Source of the DNA: Sambucus nigra
Lineage: Eukaryota > Streptophyta > Magnoliopsida > Dipsacales > Adoxaceae
Length of the DNA stretch: 64,000 nt
Direction: 5' to 3'
Assembly: GCA_949130495.1 (NCBI GenBank)
Contig: OX422215.1
Span: 530,827,755 to 530,891,754 of the forward strand
The notes beneath the pieces are model-generated. The model was given only the letters and a program-made list of their open reading frames with translations, did not search any database and was not told the DNA's origin. This document shows, in pieces, positions 10,619 through 20,117 of the stretch. How positions within the stretch are numbered: position 1 is the stretch's first letter; every line of letters starts with the position of its first letter. A program made the translations under genes and the position numbers.

Positions 10619-11884
10619 TATGATGTCCCCAAATAGACAGATATGAGAAGCATAAATATGGAAAATGTCAGAATTTTTTTTTTTTCAAATTTTTACTCAA
10701 AATATACAACAAAGAATCAAAGAATCTTATATTTTTGAATTTTTCAAAATTTGTACACAATATATATACAAAAAGAATTCACAGCATGAAAGAACACAAA
10801 AACAACTAAGTTGATGATAGCGTAAGTGTAGGGGTAAGAACACATTCGATAGGTAACTGAACTCAATCAATCACATGTGCACGATGCATACGTGTACTCT
10901 TAACGAATGAACATCAAAAGTATCCTTAGGTGTAAAAATTATTGAATTTAGATGACATCTTCTTAATCAAGTCAACAAATCAAAGTAAAAGTGATTTCCA
11001 CACCAATAACGTCCAAAACTATTTAGCACTTTTTCAAGATTTTCAAGGACATGCAAACCCGTTTATATTTTCCAACCAAACTCCCTCAGATATATATATT
11101 TTTTTGAGGTGCTAAAAAATATTCTCAAACTTTGGAGAATTGATGGTGAAAACTAATGGCCCATATTTGGCATGTATTTCTTTTAATTGCCTTCAAATTT
11201 TTTCGGGCTCTTTTAACCTCTTTGGACCCCGGATAATAAAATTCTTCATTTTTTTAGGTCTGTTTTAACGGTGGCTTTAGCGTAAAGGATAAATAATTAC
11301 CTTTCGTAGCCCCTCCCCATTTTTAAAATATCATACAGACTCACCAAAACGGTTTTTACATGCACACCTTTCTTATCTAGTTTTATCACGCTTGGTTCGT
11401 TTTAAGGACATGATTGGAGAGAAAACACCCAACCAACATGTGATAAGACAAGTACAAAAATCAAACAAATCTGTGCATGTGTGCAATAAAGGAAATCATG
11501 AGTCAAACATGTAGGAAGTAACACTAAATTACATCTTAATGACTCCAAACATTATAAAGCATATTGATGACAAGATATATTATCTCTAAACACTGTCAAA
11601 TAGTCAAATGAATAAATGCAATGAAATTGTGACTTGGCTATCTTAAATGCTCATCCATAAAAGGTGTAAATACAAAAATCTATTTGTTCTTTTCTAAATT
11701 TTTTATTAAATCTTTTTGATTTTTTTTCAAATAATTTTATCAAAATAAAATCTTTTTGTATTTTTCAAATAAATTTATCAAAATAAAATCTAAAAGAAAA
11801 AAATTATACAAACAAGATACATACTAGCAATAGGCAAATAATGTCGACATGAAAATCATCCTATGCTAGTAACAAAGTTAAACC
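10619..11884 (-). other. GY 3' untranslated region, unit A
   Basis: No coding sequence of either strand is recognisable in these 1.27 kb. Protease, integrase and reverse transcriptase would be expected here in an autonomous copia element, between gag and the 3' LTR, and none of their motifs can be read. The stretch is AT-rich. Confidence 0.65.
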
Positions 11885-13263
11885 TCAATCGTTAGGTGCG
11901 GGGGGGTTTTCAAAAGGTGGTAACAACTTATGAAAAACCTTCGTTAAATCTTGTGAAGTGTTGACCGAAAACTTTACTTGCGCACCTAAATGTGCAAACT
12001 CCTTTCTTAAAAACTCCTTCTCTCCTAAGTTTCTATTGTACTTCTTCGTTTTCAAGGTCTCGGTGTACAAATCTCTAAACGCTTTTTGGAGCTCACTTTC
12101 ATCTCCACTTTCACTCTCACATTTTTCTTCACTTGAAGAGCTCAAAACATCACTATCGCATTCATGAGCACAATTGTGGGACAAAGAGGGTGTGCTCTCA
12201 CAACTCGGAAAAGCAATAGACTTCTCACCACTAGTCTTATCATTCTCACTTTCACTACTTCACTAAGTGTGGCGGGCATGGCTACATTCTTTCCTTTCTT
12301 TCTAAGCCACGCAGGAAACTCAAATGACTTATGCCCCTTACCCCACATTCAAAACAAGTCACGTTCTCAAACTCCTCCTCACACTCCTTATCCGAGTCAC
12401 TCTCTTTTTGCCTCTCACTTCTTTCTTTGGCCTTTCCTTTCTTTTTATTTTTATCAAAAAATTTCTTTTGATTAAAAGAATTTTCTTTAGAAATTTTGAG
12501 AAACTTTTTTGAAATTTTTCGCAAATAAGGCCAAATCATCAACGTCTCCCTCATAATCAGACTCACAAAATTTTTCTTTCTTTTTCTTAAAATGAGTTTT
12601 TAAAGCAATGCCTTTATACTTAGCCTTAATGGTTTGGGGAAACATGTCAATCTCGTAGATTTGAAGATCTCCTACAAGTTCTTCCAACTTAAGTGATTTC
12701 AAATTTCCCAAAGAGTTCAAAATAGTGACTTTACGAATAAAGCGTTTTGGAAGAGATCTCAAAATCATTTTAACGACACGCGTGTTATCGATCACCTCAC
12801 CCAAATTAAAACTTGTGTTAACAATGTCCGACAAACGTGCATAAAAATCATCAAAGCATTCAGACTCGAACATGGTGATAGTCTCAAATTGGGTGGTCAA
12901 ATTTTGTAACTTTGATTCTTTAACCGCGTTCGTACCCTCATGTGTCAGTTTCAAAACATCCCATACCTCTTTAGACGTGGCGCACATCATAATTTGGTGG
13001 AACTCATCGGGAGTGACAGCTCCAGAAATAGCACTCAGACCACGAGAATTAAAATTAGGCATTTTAAAATCATCTTGAGTCCAGGTTGACACAGGTTTTA
13101 AAGAGGTGATATTATCAATGGTGACAGTGGGAGGTGTCCACCCAATTTCACAAAGCAACTAAAAACGCTCGTCAATGGATTTTAAACTAGATTTCATACG
13201 AGCTTTCCAGTAGGCATAATTAGACCCGTAAAAAATTGGCATCATATTAAATGAATGTTCCAT
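11885..13263 (-). pseudogene. GY gag (copia-type UBN2 gag), unit A
   Basis: The start MEHSFNMMPIFYGSNYAYWK at 13263 is the standard opening of copia-type gag. It is followed by CEIGWTPPTVT, FNSRGLSAISGAVTPDEF, AKEVWD-like SKEVWDVLKLTHEG, NLTTQFETITMFESE, SDIVN, VVKMILRSLPKRF and LEELVGDLQIYEIDMFP, then an acidic K/E-rich stretch. A stop after SIDERF interrupts the N-terminus; unit B lacks it. A frameshift follows LALFAKNFKKV, and another sits inside the zinc knuckle CFECG...GHKSFEF, whose last cysteine is phenylalanine. The C-terminus is a short acidic segment ending PPAPND. No second zinc knuckle is present, in contrast to GX, GZ and GW. Gag would package RNA in virus-like particles; this copy is dead. 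Confidence 0.85.
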
Positions 13264-13360
13264 TGGAAAAAATGTGAATAAACACAAAATAGATTTTAAA
13301 AAAAATCAATATCACACTATTTTGTGGAAAATAGGAATACGCGATGAAATAGCGCAACCC

Positions 13361-13372
13361 GCTCTGATACCA
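13361..13372 (-). other. GY primer-binding site, unit A
   Basis: CTCTGATACCA on the plus strand reads TGGTATCAGAG on the minus strand, the usual complement of the initiator-methionine tRNA end. It lies 3 bp from the GY LTR edge at 13376 and so sets element orientation. Confidence 0.85.
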
Positions 13373-13375
13373 ATT

Positions 13376-14463
13376 TGCAAAGTGCGAAAACGCAGTGTGT
13401 GATATCTAATAAAAAATTATTCGCAAGTTTCCAAGTAAACCTTTTTTTAGTTCGAGTCTATTTTTGAACCAAATAAATATAGCCCCTAAACATGCGTTAA
13501 AATTAAGAAGATATTTAATTGAACACAGTATTTCAATTAAATCATCAAAACATGCATCTAGATGATTTATCAAATAACATAAAGTATGTGACACAACATA
13601 TCTGGAAAAATCCCCGTACGGCAAAACCATATTATTTTAAGTATAATTTGTAAAGAACGGTTACACGGATTATAATGAAAATAAGTGTGACATACGAAAT
13701 ACCCGCAGGTGTCGGTTTCGATATCGTCAGCTAGAATCTCTTGCAAGAATTCCAGATGGGCAGCAATGAAGAAGATACCGGCTTCTCCATAAAATACTCC
13801 TCAATGAGTAGAATAGATAATTTCAAGGTTTATGTTGTGCACGTGTAAATGGAAGAGAAGTGTGCATTTATAAGGGAATATTAAAGCTCAAAAAACATCT
13901 TTAGGGAAACATAGAGGAAGGAGGGCCGGATTTTGCTTAGCATGTTTCAAAAGTGGTTTAAAGTGGTGACAGCATTTGACACAAAAATCATGCCAGCAAC
14001 AGGTACCCTGAATCGGTTCGGGTGTACCGCAAACCGGTTCGCCCCCTGAACCGGTTTGGCCTGGGTTCGCGAAAAATCGCTGGAACATGGGGCTGAACTT
14101 CTTCACCGTACCTCGGATTGAGGTGTCGTTTCTTCCAGTATCTTCGTTGCGGCGAGCTCTTCAACTTTCCAGTTGACTAGACCTTTGGACAGTTGCTATA
14201 AAATTACCAAAATTCCCTTAAACATCCATATCTAGCCTTCTTTCACTGTTTTGACTTCTCTTTCATACCACTTGCATTTCGGGCCTAAAATTATGGAACG
14301 TGAAGTCATTGACGCAGATGTGGGACACTTGATGGAGATGATGAATGCATAATTCTCAAAATTCGGATTGGGACCGTCGTATGAGATCGTGCAGACACGT
14401 GCCAAATGTAGCGGCGTACGACATATACAAATGTAAGATAATGAACATGAGAAATATATCCTT
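13376..14463 (-). mobile_element. GY LTR, right copy, unit A (truncated)
   Basis: The LTR begins TGCAAAGTGCG next to the primer site and so is the 5' LTR of the minus-strand element. It ends at 14463, where TCCTTACA is shared by the LTR and the adjoining GX internal DNA; the last 340 bp present in the left copy are missing. A cluster of GAACCGGTTC-like words lies at about 14006-14062. Compared with unit B it lacks about 60 bp near 14097. Confidence 0.75.
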
Positions 14464-14843
14464 ACATATAAAGCACATGGATGAATTGACCTACTGTCAC
14501 AAAACACTATCAAATAGTCACATGGATAAATGGAATGAAATTGTGACTTGGTCATCCTAAGTGTTCATCCATAAATGGTGCAAAAAAAATACAAAACTCT
14601 TTTTGGATTTTTCAAAAAATTTATCTAAATAAAATATTTTAGTATTTTTCAAAATTTGTCAAAAAAAAATTTTATACAAAAATTACTTGTCACAACGCTA
14701 GCAAACATAAATATCATGAATCAAAAAACAACCGTATGACAACATGCGAACACAATCATCTATATGATATAGCAAGAGAAGGATCATGTGCAAGAAAAAG
14801 GGAATCAACATGTCTACCATCTAGTGCGTTTAAAAGTTATTTC
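14464..14843 (-). other. GX internal non-coding segment, unit A
   Basis: This lies between the GY LTR break and the GX gag end. It resembles, with many changes, the GY region near 11550-11880 (CAAATAGTCACATGGATAAA, GAAATTGTGACTTGG, CATCCATAAA). This shows GX and GY are sister families. Confidence 0.55.
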
Positions 14844-15600
14844 CTAACCCCAAACATATGTGAAATGACGTGTGGGGGCTTTAGGAACCACGTGAACACT
14901 AGACAAAAACTTCTTAGGACTTCTTCCAAGATCAAAACTTAACCTCCCAAGGTGACCTTTCCTACCACAATATGAACATGTGTAAACGGGTGGAATAACG
15001 CCTATGGGTTTACCTTGTTTAATGTCCTTAGGAATGGTTGACCCTCTAAAACAAATAATGGTTTTGGCTTTAGAAACGGAAGCATTAGGACATGAAGATC
15101 TATTACCACCACTATCAAACCTACTTGAGTCTGTCAAATTATTTTTCAACTTCAAAATTTTTTCTCAAGTAAAGAATTAGACTCTTCCAAAGACAGGGAT
15201 TTCTTTTTCAAATTTTCAATTAAACTTTACAGTTTATCGCGATCCCCCTCAATTAAAACTAACTTATCCCTAAGAGTCTTTTCACGAGCCGTAAAATCAT
15301 CGATTAATATTTTATCCTCGACAGCACAAACCAGAACCCTATTATTTTTTAAGTCCTCCAATTCCTTCTCTAAAACTAGGACTCTCTCATCACTCTCCTT
15401 TTTGGCAATTTTTAAAGAATCAAAATCAATACACAAATTACCAAAGTGCTCATGACAAATATCACTTTGAGTTTGAAACACTTGCAAATATTCATTCTTA
15501 CTTTTAAAGAGATAATTTTCTTTTTTCAAAACTTTAATTTTTTTGCTAAGTTTCAAATTCAAACTTTAAAATGTTTAGCATGGTCATGAACTTTAACAAA
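14844..15600 (-). pseudogene. GX gag C-terminal part: coiled coil and second zinc knuckle, unit A
   Basis: From right to left the minus strand encodes a lysine- and glutamate-rich coiled coil (IKVLKKENYLFKSKNEYL, SDERVLVLEKELEDLKNN, FTAREKTLRDKLVLIEG). After a frame change comes SSRFDSGGNRSSCPN and a CX2CX4HX4C knuckle, CSYCGRKGHLGRLS, in which the last cysteine has become serine. It ends TRHFTYVWG and a stop. The UBN2 half of gag is absent: only about 140 bp separate this frame from the GX primer site. The domain order, coiled coil then a second knuckle then W-V, is that of the C-terminal part of long SIRE-like copia gags; that parallel is from family knowledge. No pol follows. Confidence 0.7.
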
Positions 15601-15720
15601 CTCATCTCAATTGACACAGTCAACAACATAAGGATCCATCGATTAAAACAAATCAGGAGAGGAACGCAAATAACCATAAAAAAATGCACTACAAGATATA
15701 CGTAGTAATTTAGTTCAACA

Positions 15721-15733
15721 TGCTCTGATACCA
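15721..15733 (-). other. GX primer-binding site, unit A
   Basis: GCTCTGATACCA on the plus strand is TGGTATCAGAGC on the minus strand, the initiator-methionine tRNA type of primer site. It abuts the GX LTR copy that starts at about 15736. Confidence 0.85.
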
Positions 15734-15735
15734 AT

Positions 15736-16681
15736 TTATAAGGGGAAAATAATCCCAAAGTGTGGTTTTCTCAAACTTCCAATTTCAAATAAATTTTAGT
15801 TCATTTCTAAAACATGCATCTACGTGTCAATACAAATAAGATATAGCATGCGACACAATAATTCAGGAAAAATTCCCGAAGGGAAAAACCGTTTATTTCT
15901 AGAACTTTGAAAAGTTTACAAGACCATTGACTTACATAAAACCTGATAGTCGCCCACAATTTTAACACGGTGTTTTCGTCAAACCTTCAAAGCAACGGCT
16001 ATAAATCTGCAGTGGTTCACGCGCAGCTATACCACAAGGACCGCAACCCAAAAAACTCCGTAGACACTCCCTCCACCATAGCATCCAACTCTCGGTTGTA
16101 GATATCTCCGCACAAAGGATGAACAAAAGAAAAGCAGTGTTCTTGAATACCAAAACAATTCACCAAAGCATATGGGATTTTTGTGAATTGAAAACAAAAA
16201 GGGATTAATCGTTAAACGAAGAAGTCAAAAGGATTCTGCGGACTCGCAGTTTTCTGTCTTTCAAAATGCTGGGACTTCTCAATGAAAACAAAACCATTTA
16301 ATGAGTATTTATACAAAATTATGCCGCCTCGGTATACGATCTCGTTCAAACGAGAAAGAGATCTCGCGCGAACGACATACGCGTGTCATTCACGCGACAA
16401 TGCAATGTCGTTCCAACGACATAGCAAAGTCGTTTGAATGACTGTTATGTCAAAAAATATTATTTTTAATGTACGCTCCAATCCTTAGAAAAAATACTCA
16501 TTATCAAATTTTGACGAAAAAGTCCGTCCAACACTTAGAAAATATTTTGTAAAAATATCCCAAAAGCTCTATGTGTATAAAGTTAAGTTATTAAAAACAT
16601 AACCTTACCAAAGTAAACTTTGCATAGTCTTTTTGATAAAGAACTTGATATTCGGATCCGTCTTTTATGCTTGAATGTTCT
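15736..16681 (-). mobile_element. GX LTR, right copy, unit A (truncated)
   Basis: It matches 8643-9589 and is the 5' LTR of GX by its position next to the primer site. The leading TG has changed to TA. The match stops at TTGAATGTTCT (16681), where the end of the Athila-like LTR takes over. The same break occurs in unit B at 31833. The palindrome cluster (ATGTCGTTCCAACGACAT and relatives) lies at about 16344-16442. Confidence 0.75.
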
Positions 16682-16780
16682 AGAATTACTTACATGACCA
16701 ACTTACACTTGAGCCGATATAAGCATGCACTAGAGAAACTTTTAAAGTTGCGTCAAGTTTTAGTGTCGTTGCTAACGATT
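16682..16780 (+). mobile_element. Athila-like 5' LTR stub and primer site, unit A
   Basis: Only the last 74 bp of the LTR remain (to CGTCA at 16755), matching 23607-23686 at the 3' end. The next bases, TTTTAGTGTCGTTGCTAACG, correspond to the Athila-type leader TTTTGGCGCCGTTGC with mutations; unit B reads TTTTAGCGCCGTTGC. The rest of the LTR was lost where GX joins. Confidence 0.7.
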
Positions 16781-17099
16781 TGGTTGGCATTTAGGTTAGG
16801 TCGAATTAATAAAAAATTTAGCTCTAATTCTTAAAAAAAGGCAAAAAAAATATTAAATAAAAAATTCAAAAAAATTCAAATAAAATTATATAGAATCTTT
16901 TAAATCCTTACACGCAATCTCCTCAATCCACTCCTACCAGAATTCACGCCAATCCCATTGTTGAGTACGATCGTGATAACCCACACCCCCAAATGCTTTA
17001 CATTTTGGGGCTCCACCTCATGCACCGCCCAACTCCATCTTGAGTTCCCCGCTTAGTCACACACCTAGTGAGGCCAACGAGGAATTTGAATCGTTAAGA

Positions 17100-18729
17100 G
17101 AGAGCGTAATGTCAGATCACGTTAGTTAGGGTACGGGTGAGGTTGAGTTACCATATCTCCTTATATGAGACCTCTTATATCCCAAGCGAACCCTCACTCT
17201 GGGATGCATTATATACATGTATAATGCAGGGCAATTCCGTTTTTGCATGGGTGAGTTACCAGATTCTTCCCACCTTCCCTGACATGGAGTAAGAAAAATC
17301 ATACCTCCACATCTGCGAGTTCAAAGAGGCGTGTGAAACTTTTAGCGATCAAACGTTCACCCAAAACATCAATCGTCTAAAAAGTTTTTCCTTCTCCCTG
17401 AAGGACAAGTCCAAGACTTGGCTATGGTATTTGGCACCAAACTCTATAGGAACAAGGAGATATCTGCAAGCTAAGTTTATCTTGAAATTATTTCCCCTAC
17501 ATCGAACCAACCCCATAAATGCTCAAATTCAAACGTTTAAATAACATGATAATGAGCCTTTAGATAAATGTTGTGATCGGTTTAACAAGTTTCTTAATAT
17601 GTGACCACACCATGGATTTGATAAGTGGAGACTTATCTCCATTATTCATCACACGCTCAAATTATGTTCCAAATAACTCGTGGAAACTATGTGCATAGGG
17701 AAATTTATAGTGTTGGATGAGGACAATGCCAAGGCTAATCTTAAGTATGTCGCCGAGACTACTTAAGCGTGGGACACATCCGATCCAAATGCCCAAACCT
17801 AGCCTTAACAAATGTCCACACTTCTTTGAGTGTCTGGACTCTATCAGTTAGACAAAGAAGTCGACTTGAAACTTCAAATCAACCATCGTGTTAAAAGAAT
17901 GGAAGACGTAGTCGAATCCCGAGGAAGAGAAACATCCATCTCCACTTGAGAAGAGATAGAGGAGATGTGCGGTATTTACGAGACGGGGCATTCAATGAAG
18001 GAATGATCAACGATACTTGCCTATAAATTTAGGCTTCAAGAGAAAGTGGAAACGTCATGGGATTTTAAGGGTAATTTTAATTCCCTTCACGGTAATTCTT
18101 ATAAACCTTCGAAGAGGAACCATCCCGGGTTTAGTTGTGTGTACCAACATGCTGTGTTGAATCCTAGTTCACACATTGCCCCTCCTCCACCACCGCCTCG
18201 ACATCTCAAACAAGCTACACACATGCAAGCAGTGCATCCAACAACCTATATAACCCCATCATGAAGAAATATCGAGTTTACTTTGAACCAATTTATGCAT
18301 GCTCAATAGACAACCAACGCCCAAAATGCCAGAATGTTTGCCAAAATAAATGCGAATATTTCTAGATTGCAATATTCCTTGAGTGTCCAAGAGAAGGGTA
18401 AGTTTCCCACCCAGGGCCAAAAACCCCCTCATGGTAAAAACTATGTTATCTCTAACCTCGATAAGTATCAAGAGCAATGTAGTGAGGTAACCACTCTATA
18501 TAGTGGGAGAGTCATTGACTTGTCACCTCCTCCACACGACGAGCAAAATGACAAGGAGATTTCTCACGACACAAAAGAGGCCGAAGATGTCCCTTTCAGA
18601 AAGAGTGATAATAATGACACAGTTAAGACCAAGGTGGTTTTAAAACTTCCCATTGCTACTCCACACCCTCAACGGTTGGTCTCTTACTCCAAAGAGACCT
18701 CCCGTGACCACGTCCTAGACGCTATCTAG
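17100..18729 (+). pseudogene. Athila-like gag, unit A
   Basis: The capsid region reads, across stops, YLLI, AGQFRFCMGE, FFLLPEGQVQDLAMVFGTK and LFPLHRTNP, then WRLI and LVETMC. These are the Retrotrans_gag words of Athila: the HLREF, FPFSLKDKAKQWL, FFPIHRTN, GFEKWRL and FVEMMC positions. A knuckle-like CGIYETGHSMKE follows, in which the second cysteine is tyrosine and the last is a stop. The open stretch 18334-18729 (SLSVQEKGKFPTQGQK, NLDKYQEQCSEVTTLYSGRV) is the linker before protease and ends HVLDAI. There are many stops; the gene is dead. Unit B keeps a longer open frame over the same region. Confidence 0.75.
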
Positions 18730-18780
18730 AAATTAAATGTTAATTTATCTTTTCTCGAGACCATAAAGAAAATTTCCACT

Positions 18781-19335
18781 TACGCTAAGTTTCTAAACGA
18801 CTTACTCACGGTGAAACATAGGCTAAAGGTAAACAAAAATATGTTCTTAGCACAGAACGTCAGTGCAGTACTGCTGAGTGACCTTCCACCAAAATTTAAA
18901 GATTCGGGTGCCCTAACCATTTCGTGCATCATGGGGAAGGACGGAATTGAGAGAGCTTAAATGGATCAAGGGGCGAGTGTTAACATTCTCCCCTACTCCA
19001 TCTATAAACAATTAGAATTTGGGGAGCTTAAGCCCATAAAGATAACTCTCTAGTTAGCGAATCATTCTGTGAAGATACCTCCGAGGATTGTTGAGGATCA
19101 TCCAAGTTGACACTTTCTACTTACTGGTGGATTTTGAAATTTGGGAAAAGGAACCCTCCTCTCTCTCAAGTAACCATGTTCCCATGGTACTTGGCCGCCC
19201 ATTCTTAACTACATCTAATGCACTGATTAACACACGCAACAGAAAATGCAACTCACATTCGGGAAACTGACTCTTGAAACAAACATCTTCAACATCACCA
19301 AGTACGAGGGTGACGAAGGAAAATTATGGGAAATG
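18781..19335 (+). pseudogene. Athila-like aspartic protease, unit A
   Basis: After TYAKFLNDLLTVKHRLKVNK comes SAVLLSDLPPKFKDSG, ALTISCIMGK, then MDQGASVNILPYSIYKQL with the catalytic aspartate in D-Q-G-A-S, then IQVDTFYLLVDF, VPMVLGRPFLTTSNALINTR and LETNIFNITK. This is the complete plant-retrotransposon protease order, and D-x-G-A-S is the Athila form of the active site. A stop sits just before MDQGAS and another after IKITL, and one frameshift separates the C-terminal half (19088 onward). No reverse transcriptase follows. Confidence 0.85.
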
Positions 19336-19727
19336 GATCTTATGGACGAGACAGGACATGAGCTCGTTGACAGGAATCGCATGAGAGAGCCGTTAGGGGT
19401 ATGTTTTGTTACCTAAAGGGAGAGCGATAACTCTGACATCGAGCGAGAGGTAGAAGATGTGTGTTTAGTGACTGTAATTGAGAGAGAGAGGGTACACGGA
19501 GGCATGAATGAGAGAGAGAGTCGTGATGAGAGTATGAGAAAGGATTTGGAGGTCGAGCAAGAAGAGAGTTAGGGGATATGAGCCTAGGGGACTTTGAGAA
19601 AGAATTCAGGCCATTGGATGAGAGCCTTACTATTGAAGTCCAAACTTTATTGGACTCATTTAGCCACTTAGAAGAGAATGAATGGAAAGATAGGATATAT
19701 TAATTTCATCTTCGTGACCAACCACCC
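19336..19727 (+). other. Acidic, GAGAGA-rich linker after protease, unit A
   Basis: Past the protease the plus strand has a run of R, E and D codons made of GAGAGAGAG blocks (about 19480-19525), with stops in all frames. It resembles the linker between protease and reverse transcriptase in Athila elements. No domain is recognised. Confidence 0.5.
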
Positions 19728-20117
19728 ATGCCACTTGAGTTATCGAATGCGATCGAGGGAAGACCTAGTGTTTTGTCGGATTTAGAGCCCGACACATGCC
19801 TTTTTGAACCTCAGGGGAATCTAGGTTTAACATGTCCTTCCAATTTTCATAGAGATGTTCCCTTCAAGTCGGGACAAGTATGTTCCGATTCGATTGGGAA
19901 CCACAAGGGTATCACTCACGTTATCATCACGAACCTCAAGGTGTTCCCCTTATATATGGGGCCGGTACCCACTTGTTTCGATTATTGGTTTACGATGCGA
20001 GGAAGGGGGAGACGAGGAGAGCATCGGACCCCGTGCGTGGGGTCGAATGAGTTTTTACAAGGGAGAGAGAGGTCATCACACCCCCTACGTGTATGGGGTG
20101 ATCCATGTGTATATTAG
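19728..20117 (+). CDS. Unknown 129-codon frame in the place of Athila reverse transcriptase
   Basis: Not recognised. The frame reads MPLELSNAIEGRPSVLSDLE, FEPQGNLGLTCPSNFHRDV, ITHVIITNLKVFPLYMGPV, CFDYWFTMRGRGRRGEH and ends RVWGDPCVY. It has no RT, RNase H or integrase motif. The unit B copy (46780-47113) has a one-base change of frame near 46820 and an earlier stop, but otherwise matches. It may be the C-terminal continuation of a gag-protease polyprotein, or chance. Its conservation is no stronger than that of the surrounding non-coding DNA, so selection is not shown. Confidence 0.3.
   Translation: MPLELSNAIEGRPSVLSDLEPDTCLFEPQGNLGLTCPSNFHRDVPFKSGQVCSDSIGNHKGITHVIITNLKVFPLYMGPVPTCFDYWFTMRGRGRRGEHRTPCVGSNEFLQGRERSSHPLRVWGDPCVY

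Noticed and set aside
12164..12512. Plus-strand frames rich in S, L, F opposite GY gag (also 27261-27616)
   Set aside because: They are mirror images of the acidic and lysine-rich stretches of the minus-strand gag.
14345..14560. Short conserved plus- and minus-strand frames in the GY LTRs (also 10161, 25268, 29379)
   Set aside because: They recur only because the LTR is repeated. The frames end at different places after single-base changes, as expected for non-coding LTR.
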